NCBI GenBank assembly: GCA_964565705.1
Contig: CAZMGD010000159.1
Location: 1-7,021, forward strand
Direction: 5' to 3'
DNA length: 7,021 bases
DNA from: CAZMGD01 sp964565705
Lineage (GTDB): Bacteria; Actinomycetota; Acidimicrobiia; Acidimicrobiales; Ilumatobacteraceae
The notes under the pieces are model-generated. The model was not told the origin of the DNA. It ran no database searches and saw nothing but the letters and a program-made list of their open reading frames with translations. This document shows positions 1 to 5,556 of the stretch, in pieces. Every line of letters starts with the position of its first letter. Within the stretch, counting starts at the first letter, position 1. Position numbers and translations under genes: made by a program.

Positions 1-149
1 TCGTGCCGAACTGCAAGAAGCTCGGCCTGCTCGACCGCAACGACATGTGGCTGCGGCACCGCTTCGAGGAGATGGGTGTCATCCAGTTCGAGGACTGGGA
101 GGACACCGCCGAGGAGTTCACCAAGTTCGAGCTCGGTGCCGAGCGCTAG
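1..149 (+). CDS. C-terminal fragment of an unidentified protein (possibly ferritin-like/diiron)
   Basis: The reading frame is open from the left edge (complete codons from position 3) to a TAG at 147-149, giving the last 48 residues of a protein whose start lies outside the window. The fragment contains CKKLGLL followed by an acidic, aromatic-rich tail (FEEMGVIQFEDWED, then AEEFTKFELG). The tail is soluble and helical in character, with no membrane segment. The wording loosely recalls the C-termini of actinobacterial ferritin-like or diiron oxygenase proteins, but this is only an impression and no metal-binding motif is visible in what remains. The gene runs convergently into the tetR-type gene and shares the CTAG stop with it, leaving no room for an intergenic terminator. 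Being a real coding end is well supported; the function is not. Confidence 0.6.
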   Translation, partial: VPNCKKLGLLDRNDMWLRHRFEEMGVIQFEDWEDTAEEFTKFELGAER

Positions 150-745
150 GCGAACAGGGCTCGATCGACGAGCGATCGGACGGTCGCGCGGGCGGTGGCG
201 GGTGAGAGTCCCGCGTCGCTCGTGAGCTGCGCGTAGGTGGAGTACGCGGTCGCGAGATAGACGATGGACGTCGCCTCCGCGAGGCCGACCTGGAGGATCC
301 CGGCCTGCTGGGCGCGCCGTGCCATCGCGCGGATCTGCTCCCGCCGCCATGAGCGGACCGCGTCGACGGCCGTAGCCACGTCGGGCAACGACGTCGCACT
401 CATCAGCACGCTGACGGCCGTGCCCTGTTGCTCGTAGGACCGGAAGTAGGCGTCGGCGAACGCCGGGAGCTGTTCTCGAACTGGTCGCGTTCCGACATCG
501 ATCGCACTGACAGATGTCCGCGTCTGCTCCGCGAGGTCGCCCAGTGCTGCGGCGAGCATGGCGTCGCGTGATTCGAAATGGTTGTAGACGGTGCGCAGGG
601 CAACGTCCGCCTGGTTCGCGACCGCACCGACCGTGAGTGCGCCGAGCCCGTCGGCGGCGACGACGTCGATCACGGAGCGGAGGATCTGGCGGCGGGTGGC
701 GTCGTGGTCGCCGGCCCGCTTGTCCATCGAGTAGCGGCGGGGCAT
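146..745 (-). CDS. TetR/AcrR family transcriptional regulator
   Basis: This 199-residue protein has the usual TetR length and layout. Residues 17-64 form the N-terminal DNA-binding domain: TRRQIL opens helix 1, the helix-turn-helix lies at about 38-57 (TVGAVANQADVALRTVYNHF), and it is followed by the typical ESRDAMLAAAL. The rest is a helical ligand-binding and dimerisation domain with no recognisable ligand signature. The start at 745 is the longest option. An internal ATG at 727 (Met7) is also possible, and neither has a Shine-Dalgarno sequence. An extended -10-like motif sits just upstream of 745, so translation may be nearly leaderless. The gene is divergent from the hydrolase/oxidoreductase operon, and two similar palindromes lie in the shared spacer. 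It therefore probably represses both itself and that operon until a small-molecule inducer binds. That role is inferred from arrangement, not seen directly. Confidence 0.93.
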   Translation of the reverse strand: MPRRYSMDKRAGDHDATRRQILRSVIDVVAADGLGALTVGAVANQADVALRTVYNHFESRDAMLAAALGDLAEQTRTSVSAIDVGTRPVREQLPAFADAYFRSYEQQGTAVSVLMSATSLPDVATAVDAVRSWRREQIRAMARRAQQAGILQVGLAEATSIVYLATAYSTYAQLTSDAGLSPATARATVRSLVDRALFA

Positions 746-754
746 GCGCCGGAG

Positions 755-763
755 AGTATCGCA
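755..763 (-). promoter_or_regulatory. Candidate extended -10 promoter of the tetR-type gene
   Basis: Read on the minus strand, TGC (763-761) is followed directly by GATACT (760-755), matching the TGn-TATAAT layout of an extended -10 element. A start six or seven bases downstream would fall at about 748-749, only three or four bases from the ATG at 745. That fits the lack of a Shine-Dalgarno sequence. No good -35 hexamer is visible; its place is taken by the first palindrome (778-793), which would let the regulator block its own transcription. This is a motif match only. Confidence 0.35.
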
Positions 764-771
764 GGGAGGTC

Positions 772-800
772 TTTACATGCACGCGGACGTGCAATATAGT
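772..800 (+). promoter_or_regulatory. Near-consensus promoter of the hydrolase/LLM operon
   Basis: TTTACA (772-777) and TATAGT (795-800) each differ from the sigma-70/HrdB consensus hexamers at one base and are separated by exactly 17 bp. The predicted start is near 806-807, giving a leader of about 40 nt that carries AAAGGA (834-839) six bases before the ATG at 846. The first palindrome fills the spacer between the hexamers, and the second covers the end of the -10 and the start site. This is the classic geometry for repression by steric exclusion of RNA polymerase. Confidence 0.7.
778..794. promoter_or_regulatory. Operator-like inverted repeat O1 (tandem site 1)
   Basis: TGCACG (778-783) and CGTGCA (788-793) form a perfect 6-bp inverted repeat around a 4-bp centre, CGGA. 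The whole 17-mer to 794 matches the second site (801-817) at 14 of 17 positions. Its symmetry centre (785.5) is 23 bp from that of the second site, roughly two helical turns, so two regulator dimers could bind the same face of the DNA. It sits between the -35 and -10 hexamers of the plus-strand promoter and upstream of the proposed minus-strand -10. The divergent TetR-type protein is the obvious candidate binder (inference). Confidence 0.75.
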
Positions 801-817
801 TGCATGCGAACATGCAA
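800..817. promoter_or_regulatory. Operator-like inverted repeat O2 (tandem site 2)
   Basis: TTGCATG (800-806) and CATGCAA (811-817) form a perfect 7-bp inverted repeat around the 4-bp centre CGAA. It is the more symmetric of the two related sites. It overlaps the last base of the TATAGT -10 hexamer and the expected transcription start. Together with the site at 778-794 it suggests a consensus TGCAYGCGRACRTGCAA for the local TetR-family regulator. Confidence 0.75.
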
Positions 818-845
818 GTAATTGAATCCCGTGAAAGGACACCTG

Positions 846-1694
846 ATGAACCCGAACCACCTCCGACCCGAGCGCATTGCTCCCGACACCTGGCTCGTCA
901 GCGAGCTCTTCCCGGGCGCCCCAGGCGCCCACGTCCCCGTGCGCTCCCTCGTCATCACGGGTGCCGAGCCGCTGATCGTCGACACCGGGACCTCCCTCAA
1001 CCGCCACGCGTGGACCGAGGCCGTCTGGTCGATCGTCGACCCTCGCGACGTGCGATGGGTGTTCCTCTCACACGACGATCACGACCATGTCGGCAACCTG
1101 CTCGAGACGATGGCGGCATGCCCGAACGCGACGCTCGTCACCAACTGGTTCAGTGCAGAGCGACTCGCGGGGGATCTCCCGCTGCCCGTCCACCGGATGC
1201 GCTGGATCAACGACGGCGAGTCGTTCGTCGCCGGCGACCGCACGCTTCACGCGGTGCGGCCACCGGTGTTCGATTCACCGACGACGCGCGGCTTGTTCGA
1301 TGAGCGCAGCGGCGTCTACTGGGCGTCGGACGCATTCGCCTCCATGGTGCTCCCGGGCGTCACGGACGCCGCCGAGCTCCCGGCCGACTTCTGGGAGCCG
1401 ATCTTCGTCGAGATGAACTGCCAGATCGCGCCGTGGCACCACCTGCTCGACGAGCGCAAGTTCGCCACGCTGCTGCGTCGGCTCGCGGCGATGGAGGCCA
1501 CCACGGTCGTCGGCGCGCACGGGGCGGTCCTGCGCGGTGACCACATCGCGCGCGGCTACGAGCTGCTCGCTCGCCTCCCGCAGCAGCCCGAGGTGCAGTT
1601 TCCCGGTCAAGGGCTCCTCGACCAGCTCCTCGACCAACTCGCACCGCAACCCCAGCCCGCTGACGACGACGCCGTGACCGTGGTCGCGGCCTGA
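846..1694 (+). CDS. MBL-fold metallo-hydrolase, flavodiiron (ODP)-like, stand-alone
   Basis: This is a 282-residue metallo-beta-lactamase-fold protein. The start is ATG 846, preceded by AAAGGA at a spacing of six; a TTG at 822 in the same frame is less likely. Residues 33-50 form the opening strand pair, with IVDTGTS at 44-50. The metal motif is H76-x-D78-x-D80-H81 (LSHDDHDHVGN). Later candidate ligands are D143 (VFDSPTTRGLFD), D162 (VYWASDAF) and H225 (VVGAHG). The H-x-acid-x-D-H pattern and the SPTTRGLFD block resemble the oxygen-reducing domain of flavodiiron proteins rather than the H-x-H-x-D-H lactamases. No flavodoxin domain is attached, and the C-terminus is a short Gln/Pro-rich tail, so any electron donor must be separate. 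No signal peptide is seen, so it is probably cytosolic. It is first in the TetR-controlled operon, 28 bp before the luciferase-like gene. The substrate is unknown; hydrolase or oxygen-linked chemistry are both possible. Confidence 0.9.
   Translation: MNPNHLRPERIAPDTWLVSELFPGAPGAHVPVRSLVITGAEPLIVDTGTSLNRHAWTEAVWSIVDPRDVRWVFLSHDDHDHVGNLLETMAACPNATLVTNWFSAERLAGDLPLPVHRMRWINDGESFVAGDRTLHAVRPPVFDSPTTRGLFDERSGVYWASDAFASMVLPGVTDAAELPADFWEPIFVEMNCQIAPWHHLLDERKFATLLRRLAAMEATTVVGAHGAVLRGDHIARGYELLARLPQQPEVQFPGQGLLDQLLDQLAPQPQPADDDAVTVVAA
1613..1636 (+). repeat. 12-bp tandem duplication inside the MBL gene tail
   Basis: GCTCCTCGACCA occurs twice back to back (1613-1624, 1625-1636) and encodes the repeated LLDQ in GLLDQLLDQLA near the C-terminus. 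It is in frame and adds four residues just before the Pro/Gln-rich tail. It is probably a slippage duplication in a region under little constraint. Confidence 0.6.
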
Positions 1695-1722
1695 CGAGCA
1701 ATCTCCCACCGGAAGGATCACC

Positions 1723-2688
1723 ATGGAACTCGGAATCGCCCTCCCGCAGATCGGCCACTTCCCCAACGCCACCGACGTTGCCACGACGGCCCGGCGGGCC
1801 GAAGCGATCGGCTTCGACTCGCTGTGGGTCGCCGACCGGCTGCTCCGGCCCGTCGCGCCACGCGACCCCTATCCCGGCACTCCCGACCTGAGTTGGCCGG
1901 AGCAGTTCGGCAATTGCCTCGATCCGCTCGCCACGCTCACCTTCGCCGCCGCACACACCACGAGGGTCGCGCTCGGCACTTCCACCATCAACGTGCCCTT
2001 CTACCGGCCCGTCGACCTCGCCCGCCGGCTGGCCACCCTTGATCTGCTGTCGGGTGGCCGGCTGCGCGTCGGAGCCGGCCTCGGCTGGTCGAGCGATGAG
2101 TTCGAGGCGCTGGGCATGCCGAAGGACCACCTCGGCCGGCGGCTCGAGGACCACCTCGACACGATCGACGCGGTCTGGCGCGGCGGCGTGGTCGACCATG
2201 TCGGCGACGGCTACCGGATCGCGCCGAGCACGATCGGCCCGCTCCCGGTGCAACGGCCACGGCCTCCGCTCTACCTCGGCGCGTTCACCGAGGCGGGCTT
2301 CGAGCGGATCGCCCGCCGCGCCGACGGCTGGCTGACCGTGTTCCTGCCGATCGAAGTGACCGGTCAGATCTTCGCCCACATCCGCCAGCTCACCGACGCC
2401 GGCGGCCGTGACCCGGATGCCGTTCGCATGGTGGTGCGCGCCAATGCATCGGTCAGTCCATCTCGCGTCACAGGCTCGCCCGTACCGTTCGCCGGCACGA
2501 TCGAGCAGATCGCCGACGACGTGCTCCGCTCCGCCGACTTCGGCGCGCACGAGCTGTTCGTCGACCTCCAGTACTCACCGGGCATGCCCGACGCCACGGC
2601 GATGCTCGACACCGCCGAGCAGATCTTCGCCCGCGTCGCGCCCCAGCTCGACCGGCCGGTCCCCGGGCTCGCGGGGGTTGCCTCGTGA
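1723..2688 (+). CDS. LLM-class, probably F420-dependent, oxidoreductase
   Basis: This is a 321-residue luciferase-like monooxygenase-fold (TIM-barrel) protein, of the size usual for actinobacterial F420-dependent members. The start is ATG 1723 with GGAAGGA at 1711-1717. Family blocks visible in order are the N-terminal strand MELGIALPQ, the helix and strand GFDSLWVADR (30-39), RVALGTSTINVPFYRP (81-96), the hallmark GGRLRVGAGLGW (111-122) and PPLYLGAFTEAGFERIARRADGW (181-203). The pattern fits the subgroup often annotated as TIGR03619-like. The expected reaction is hydride transfer from reduced deazaflavin F420 (or, less likely, FMNH2) to an organic substrate in the cytosol; the substrate cannot be read from sequence. 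It lies 28 bp after the MBL-fold gene, and its stop overlaps the GTG of the lipoprotein gene. The three are probably co-transcribed from the TetR-controlled promoter at 772-800. Confidence 0.93.
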   Translation: MELGIALPQIGHFPNATDVATTARRAEAIGFDSLWVADRLLRPVAPRDPYPGTPDLSWPEQFGNCLDPLATLTFAAAHTTRVALGTSTINVPFYRPVDLARRLATLDLLSGGRLRVGAGLGWSSDEFEALGMPKDHLGRRLEDHLDTIDAVWRGGVVDHVGDGYRIAPSTIGPLPVQRPRPPLYLGAFTEAGFERIARRADGWLTVFLPIEVTGQIFAHIRQLTDAGGRDPDAVRMVVRANASVSPSRVTGSPVPFAGTIEQIADDVLRSADFGAHELFVDLQYSPGMPDATAMLDTAEQIFARVAPQLDRPVPGLAGVAS

Positions 2689-4331
2689 GGCGGGGCCTCG
2701 GCACCGCCATCGTCGTCGCGGTGGTGTCGCTGCTGCCGACCGCGTGTCGTGACGCCGGTTCCGGCAGCGTGCCATCGGGGTCCGCCCGGGCCGCGCCGAC
2801 CGACCTGCCGGATGCCGAGCTCCCAGAAGCCGACCGTCACGTCGCGGTGGCGGCCGGCCCGGACGAGATCGTCAGGGCGATCGGCCGGCTGGGTGCACAC
2901 GGCGGGACTTCCGAGTGGGTGAGTCTCGATGCCCGTGGAGCGGTGTCCGGGCTGCTGGCCCGAGCGCCGGTGGCCGCCGCCGAGTTGACGCTCGACAGCG
3001 GGATCGACCGCGCCGGTTTCGCCCGGCCGGCGTCGCCGTTGTGGATGGCGCCGGCCGAGCGAGGCGACGACAGGCCGGTCGTCGCCTCGAGCACGGAGAC
3101 GACGGAGGTCGACGCTCCGGGTGGTGGTCTCGTCCGCTCGACGGTGACCACCGAGATCCGGCTGGAACATCGTCATCTCACGATGGCCACGAAACAGCAC
3201 CTCAGCGCCGCTGACCGCCCGGAAGCGGGTGACCTGGAACAGGAGCTCGGTGGTGAGTTGGCTGCCTGTCCGACTCGCGATGGCACGGTGACCGGGTTCG
3301 TGCGCTTCGCGATCCGTGTCAATGCTGGTGCGGGAGCGGAGCTCGTGAACCTGCACCTCGCCGCCGACGTCGAGGCCATCGTCGACGATGCTCGCGCCGC
3401 GGTGCGCTTCGACCTGGTCGACGTGAGCGGCGGCGTGGAGTCGTACGACGACGGCGAACCGATCGCTGCGGTTGCATCCGGCGAGGTCACCGGCGTGTCG
3501 GGAAACCCGGCGGCCGGTATCGACGGATCGATGAGTGTCGAGATCCGCGGCGATCCGGAGCTCCGCAACGACGACGTCTCCCGCATGTTCGGTGCCGCCG
3601 TGGTGCAGCTCGAGGTCGCCGCGCGCACGTTGCTCGCTCACGTCGCCGACGCGAGCGACGACGGCGTGTGCGTGCAGGTCGTCGCCGATCGGTACGGGAT
3701 CTTCGTACTGGACGCGGGCGACAGCGCCACCGTCAGTGCGAGCGTCATCGACGCCGGCACCTCGACGCCGGTCGATGCTCCGATCGGCGCCGAGCCGAGC
3801 GCTGGGACGGTCGACCCGAGCACGAGCGCAGGCTCGCCGGCGACGTTCGACTTCACAGCCGGCGATGGCACTGGCGACTCGGTCGTCACGATCAGCACCG
3901 ACTCAGTCGTCGGGGCCCACGAGGTGGAGCTCGTCTATGCCCGCCCGTCGGGTTGGCGCGTGGACGCGAACGTCGGCACGTTCCGGATCGCCGGGGTCAA
4001 GTGCGGTGGTGTGGCGGGCTCCTGGCGTCTCACCGTCACCGCCGACTTCGGGGGAGCAGCATTCGAGGGTGAGTTGGCCGCCGAGACCGATGACGGTGGC
4101 AGGGGCGCGTTCAGGCTCACTGGCACCACCACTGGTGCCGGTGTGTCGATCGGGCAGGAGGGGGAGGGGACCTTCACGGTCGCCGAGGGCGAGGACGGCT
4201 CCGCGACGCTGGCAATCGCCGGCGAGGCCCACACGGTCTTGCGCAGCCACAGGGGCGAAGGCGGCCCGTTCGGCGACGGGACCGCGATCCCCCTCCTCCG
4301 AGCCTCCGGCGACGATTGCGCCGCGGCCTGA
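2685..4331 (+). CDS. Predicted secreted lipoprotein of unknown function with beta-rich C-terminal half
   Basis: This 548-residue protein starts at GTG 2685, overlapping the preceding stop as GTGA, which suggests translational coupling. Residues 1-21 look like a lipoprotein signal: MRRGLG, a hydrophobic stretch, then PTAC with Cys21 as the lipidation site. Pro at -3 makes the lipobox imperfect. A low-complexity linker follows to about residue 50. Residues 55-330 form an unrecognised mixed domain. Residues about 330-420 are rich in Val, Thr, Ser and Asp and read like an immunoglobulin-like beta-sandwich. Residues 440-548 form another beta-rich unit that opens with CGGVAGSWRLTVTADF and closes with GDDC. 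Besides Cys21 there are only C195, C329, C440 and C545, well placed for two disulfides (195-329 and 440-545), as expected for an exported protein. I do not recognise the family. Position in the operon suggests an envelope partner of the neighbouring enzymes or membrane protein, which is inference only. Confidence 0.85.
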   Translation: MRRGLGTAIVVAVVSLLPTACRDAGSGSVPSGSARAAPTDLPDAELPEADRHVAVAAGPDEIVRAIGRLGAHGGTSEWVSLDARGAVSGLLARAPVAAAELTLDSGIDRAGFARPASPLWMAPAERGDDRPVVASSTETTEVDAPGGGLVRSTVTTEIRLEHRHLTMATKQHLSAADRPEAGDLEQELGGELAACPTRDGTVTGFVRFAIRVNAGAGAELVNLHLAADVEAIVDDARAAVRFDLVDVSGGVESYDDGEPIAAVASGEVTGVSGNPAAGIDGSMSVEIRGDPELRNDDVSRMFGAAVVQLEVAARTLLAHVADASDDGVCVQVVADRYGIFVLDAGDSATVSASVIDAGTSTPVDAPIGAEPSAGTVDPSTSAGSPATFDFTAGDGTGDSVVTISTDSVVGAHEVELVYARPSGWRVDANVGTFRIAGVKCGGVAGSWRLTVTADFGGAAFEGELAAETDDGGRGAFRLTGTTTGAGVSIGQEGEGTFTVAEGEDGSATLAIAGEAHTVLRSHRGEGGPFGDGTAIPLLRASGDDCAAA

Positions 4332-4422
4332 GCGCCAACCCCGTTCGTCCGGCCCCGGCCCCGAACGCACGGATTCCGACGTTCGCGCTTGACTCGGCGG
4401 CCGCTCGTGCCGATGAAGGCAC

Positions 4423-5496
4423 ATGCCGTCCGTCGTCGCCCGTCCCGCCTCGGCGGAGCGGGTCCGGCGGGTCGGTTTCGCGGTCTTCGGGATGATCCTG
4501 GTGTGCGCGGTTTGGCTGCAGCGGACCACGATCGTCGATGCCGTCGGTCAGCTCCATGCGATGCCGGTCGCGGTGGTCGCCCTGCTGGTGATGCTCGGCC
4601 TGGCTGAGCGGGCCGTGCGGGTCGACATCTACAGCTCGCTGCTCGGTGTGGGTTTCACCGACGCCACCGTCGTCCACGAAGTCGGTGCCGCAGCGAGCAA
4701 GGGAGTCCCGATGGGCGGAGCGGTCGGCACGGGATTGCGCTGGTCGATCGCCCGTGAACGTTCGATCTCCACACCCACCTTCACCGTGGCACTGATCGCC
4801 ACGGGCGTGGCGTCGGTGTTCGTGACCTGGACGATGCCACTGATCGCGTTGGGCGCCGACCTGACGCAGCGTTCGGCTGAGCCGACCGACCTGATCGTCC
4901 TCGGTGTGTGCGCCGCAGTGGTGCTCGGTGTGATGGCCGCCTGGACGGTGGCCCTCGGCTCGGAACGCATCCATCGCTGGGCCGTGGCCCGCGGCCGCTG
5001 GGTGTGCGGGCGGCTCGGTCGTCGCTTCCCCGCCGCCGAGACGGTCGACCCCGACGCCGGCATCGACGACGTGCGACTCGGCCTCCGGGCCGTCGCGGCG
5101 AACCCGTGGGGCCTGGTCGGCAAGACCGCCGTCGCTCAGCTGTGCAGTGTGATGGTGCTGTTCGTCGCCCTGCGCAGCCTCGGTGTGGGACCCGAGCTCG
5201 GCACGATCGAGTTCGTCCGCGTCTTCTTCATCGTCACCCTGCTCGGCTCGTTCGTCCCCACTCCAGGCGGGGTCGGCGTGATGGAGGCCGGCCTGACCGG
5301 AGCGCTCGTCGCCGCCGGCGCCGCGCCATCAGCTGCGCTCGCGGCGGTCCTCGTCTACCGGCTGATCACCTATGTGATGCCGATCGTCATCGGCGCCGCG
5401 CTCTACGTCGTCTGGCGCCGCACCGCCACCCGGGCGCCGATCCTGCCCCCGGCCACACCCGAACCGGTGCCGGTGCTCGCCCCCGTCACTCCCTGA
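4423..5496 (+). CDS. Polytopic membrane protein, LPG-synthase TM / UPF0104 family
   Basis: This 357-residue integral membrane protein has about seven or eight hydrophobic segments (roughly 16-34, 46-62, 119-144, 156-179, 232-251, 262-278, 286-300 and 304-331). The loop PTPGGVGVMEAGL (279-291) is the hallmark of the lysylphosphatidylglycerol synthase transmembrane domain family (PF03706), seen in MprF flippase domains and AglD-like proteins. There is no C-terminal aminoacyltransferase domain. It therefore resembles the stand-alone members thought to act in lipid or lipid-linked glycan handling, not a full MprF. The C-terminus is a short Pro-rich tail. The start at ATG 4423 has GAAGG at 4415-4419, only three bases away, so the ribosome site is tight. 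The gene lies 91 bp after the lipoprotein gene on the same strand. Read-through from the upstream operon is possible, but no separate promoter or clear terminator was seen. Confidence 0.88.
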   Translation: MPSVVARPASAERVRRVGFAVFGMILVCAVWLQRTTIVDAVGQLHAMPVAVVALLVMLGLAERAVRVDIYSSLLGVGFTDATVVHEVGAAASKGVPMGGAVGTGLRWSIARERSISTPTFTVALIATGVASVFVTWTMPLIALGADLTQRSAEPTDLIVLGVCAAVVLGVMAAWTVALGSERIHRWAVARGRWVCGRLGRRFPAAETVDPDAGIDDVRLGLRAVAANPWGLVGKTAVAQLCSVMVLFVALRSLGVGPELGTIEFVRVFFIVTLLGSFVPTPGGVGVMEAGLTGALVAAGAAPSAALAAVLVYRLITYVMPIVIGAALYVVWRRTATRAPILPPATPEPVPVLAPVTP

Positions 5497-5522
5497 TCCC
5501 ACGCCCGGGTGCAGTGGGCTAA

Positions 5523-5549
5523 TTGATACAAGTTGAATACAAGTAGGAT
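5523..5549 (+). promoter_or_regulatory. AT-rich direct repeat and candidate promoter before tam
   Basis: TTGATACAAG (5523-5532) is followed at once by TTGAATACAAG (5533-5543), an imperfect tandem repeat in an island far more AT-rich than its surroundings. TTGATA (5523-5528) could be a -35 and TAGGAT (5544-5549) a -10. The 15-bp spacing is short, and the start would fall on or next to the ATG at 5557, giving leaderless mRNA. Alternatively, AGGA at 5545-5548 is a Shine-Dalgarno sequence eight bases from the ATG, with transcription starting further upstream. The two readings exclude each other and cannot be separated by eye. Confidence 0.4.
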
Positions 5550-5556
5550 CGAGTCC

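Noticed and set aside
822..845. Upstream TTG start for the MBL-fold gene.
   Set aside because: The ATG at 846 has AAAGGA at a good distance and a natural N-terminus; the TTG has no ribosome site and lies just after the operator.
1360..2550. Long open frame (396 residues) on the minus strand opposite the MBL and LLM genes.
   Set aside because: It is antisense to two clear genes, rich in Arg and Gly as expected of a GC-rich shadow frame, and has no recognisable domain.
2364..3641. Long open frame (425 residues) on the minus strand opposite the LLM and lipoprotein genes.
   Set aside because: Same shadow-frame composition. The plus-strand frame has a signal peptide, paired cysteines and a coupled start, so it is the real gene.
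4342..4367. Inverted repeat CGTTCG...CGAACG with GGCC-rich interior after the lipoprotein gene, considered as a terminator.
   Set aside because: The stem is only 6 bp with a 14-nt loop and no T-tract follows, so chance pairing in GC-rich DNA is a sufficient explanation.
5041..5066. CCCGACGCC inside the membrane protein gene as a remnant of the palindrome arm.
   Set aside because: Only about nine bases match, which is expected by chance in this base composition, and no second arm is present.
5498..5518. CCCAC...GTGGG stem just after the membrane protein gene, considered as a terminator.
   Set aside because: A 5-bp stem with alternative pairings and no run of T; too weak to call.
5533..5556. 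Upstream TTG start for tam.
   Set aside because: The ATG at 5557 gives the family N-terminus MSDWDP directly; the TTG lies inside the AT-rich repeat.
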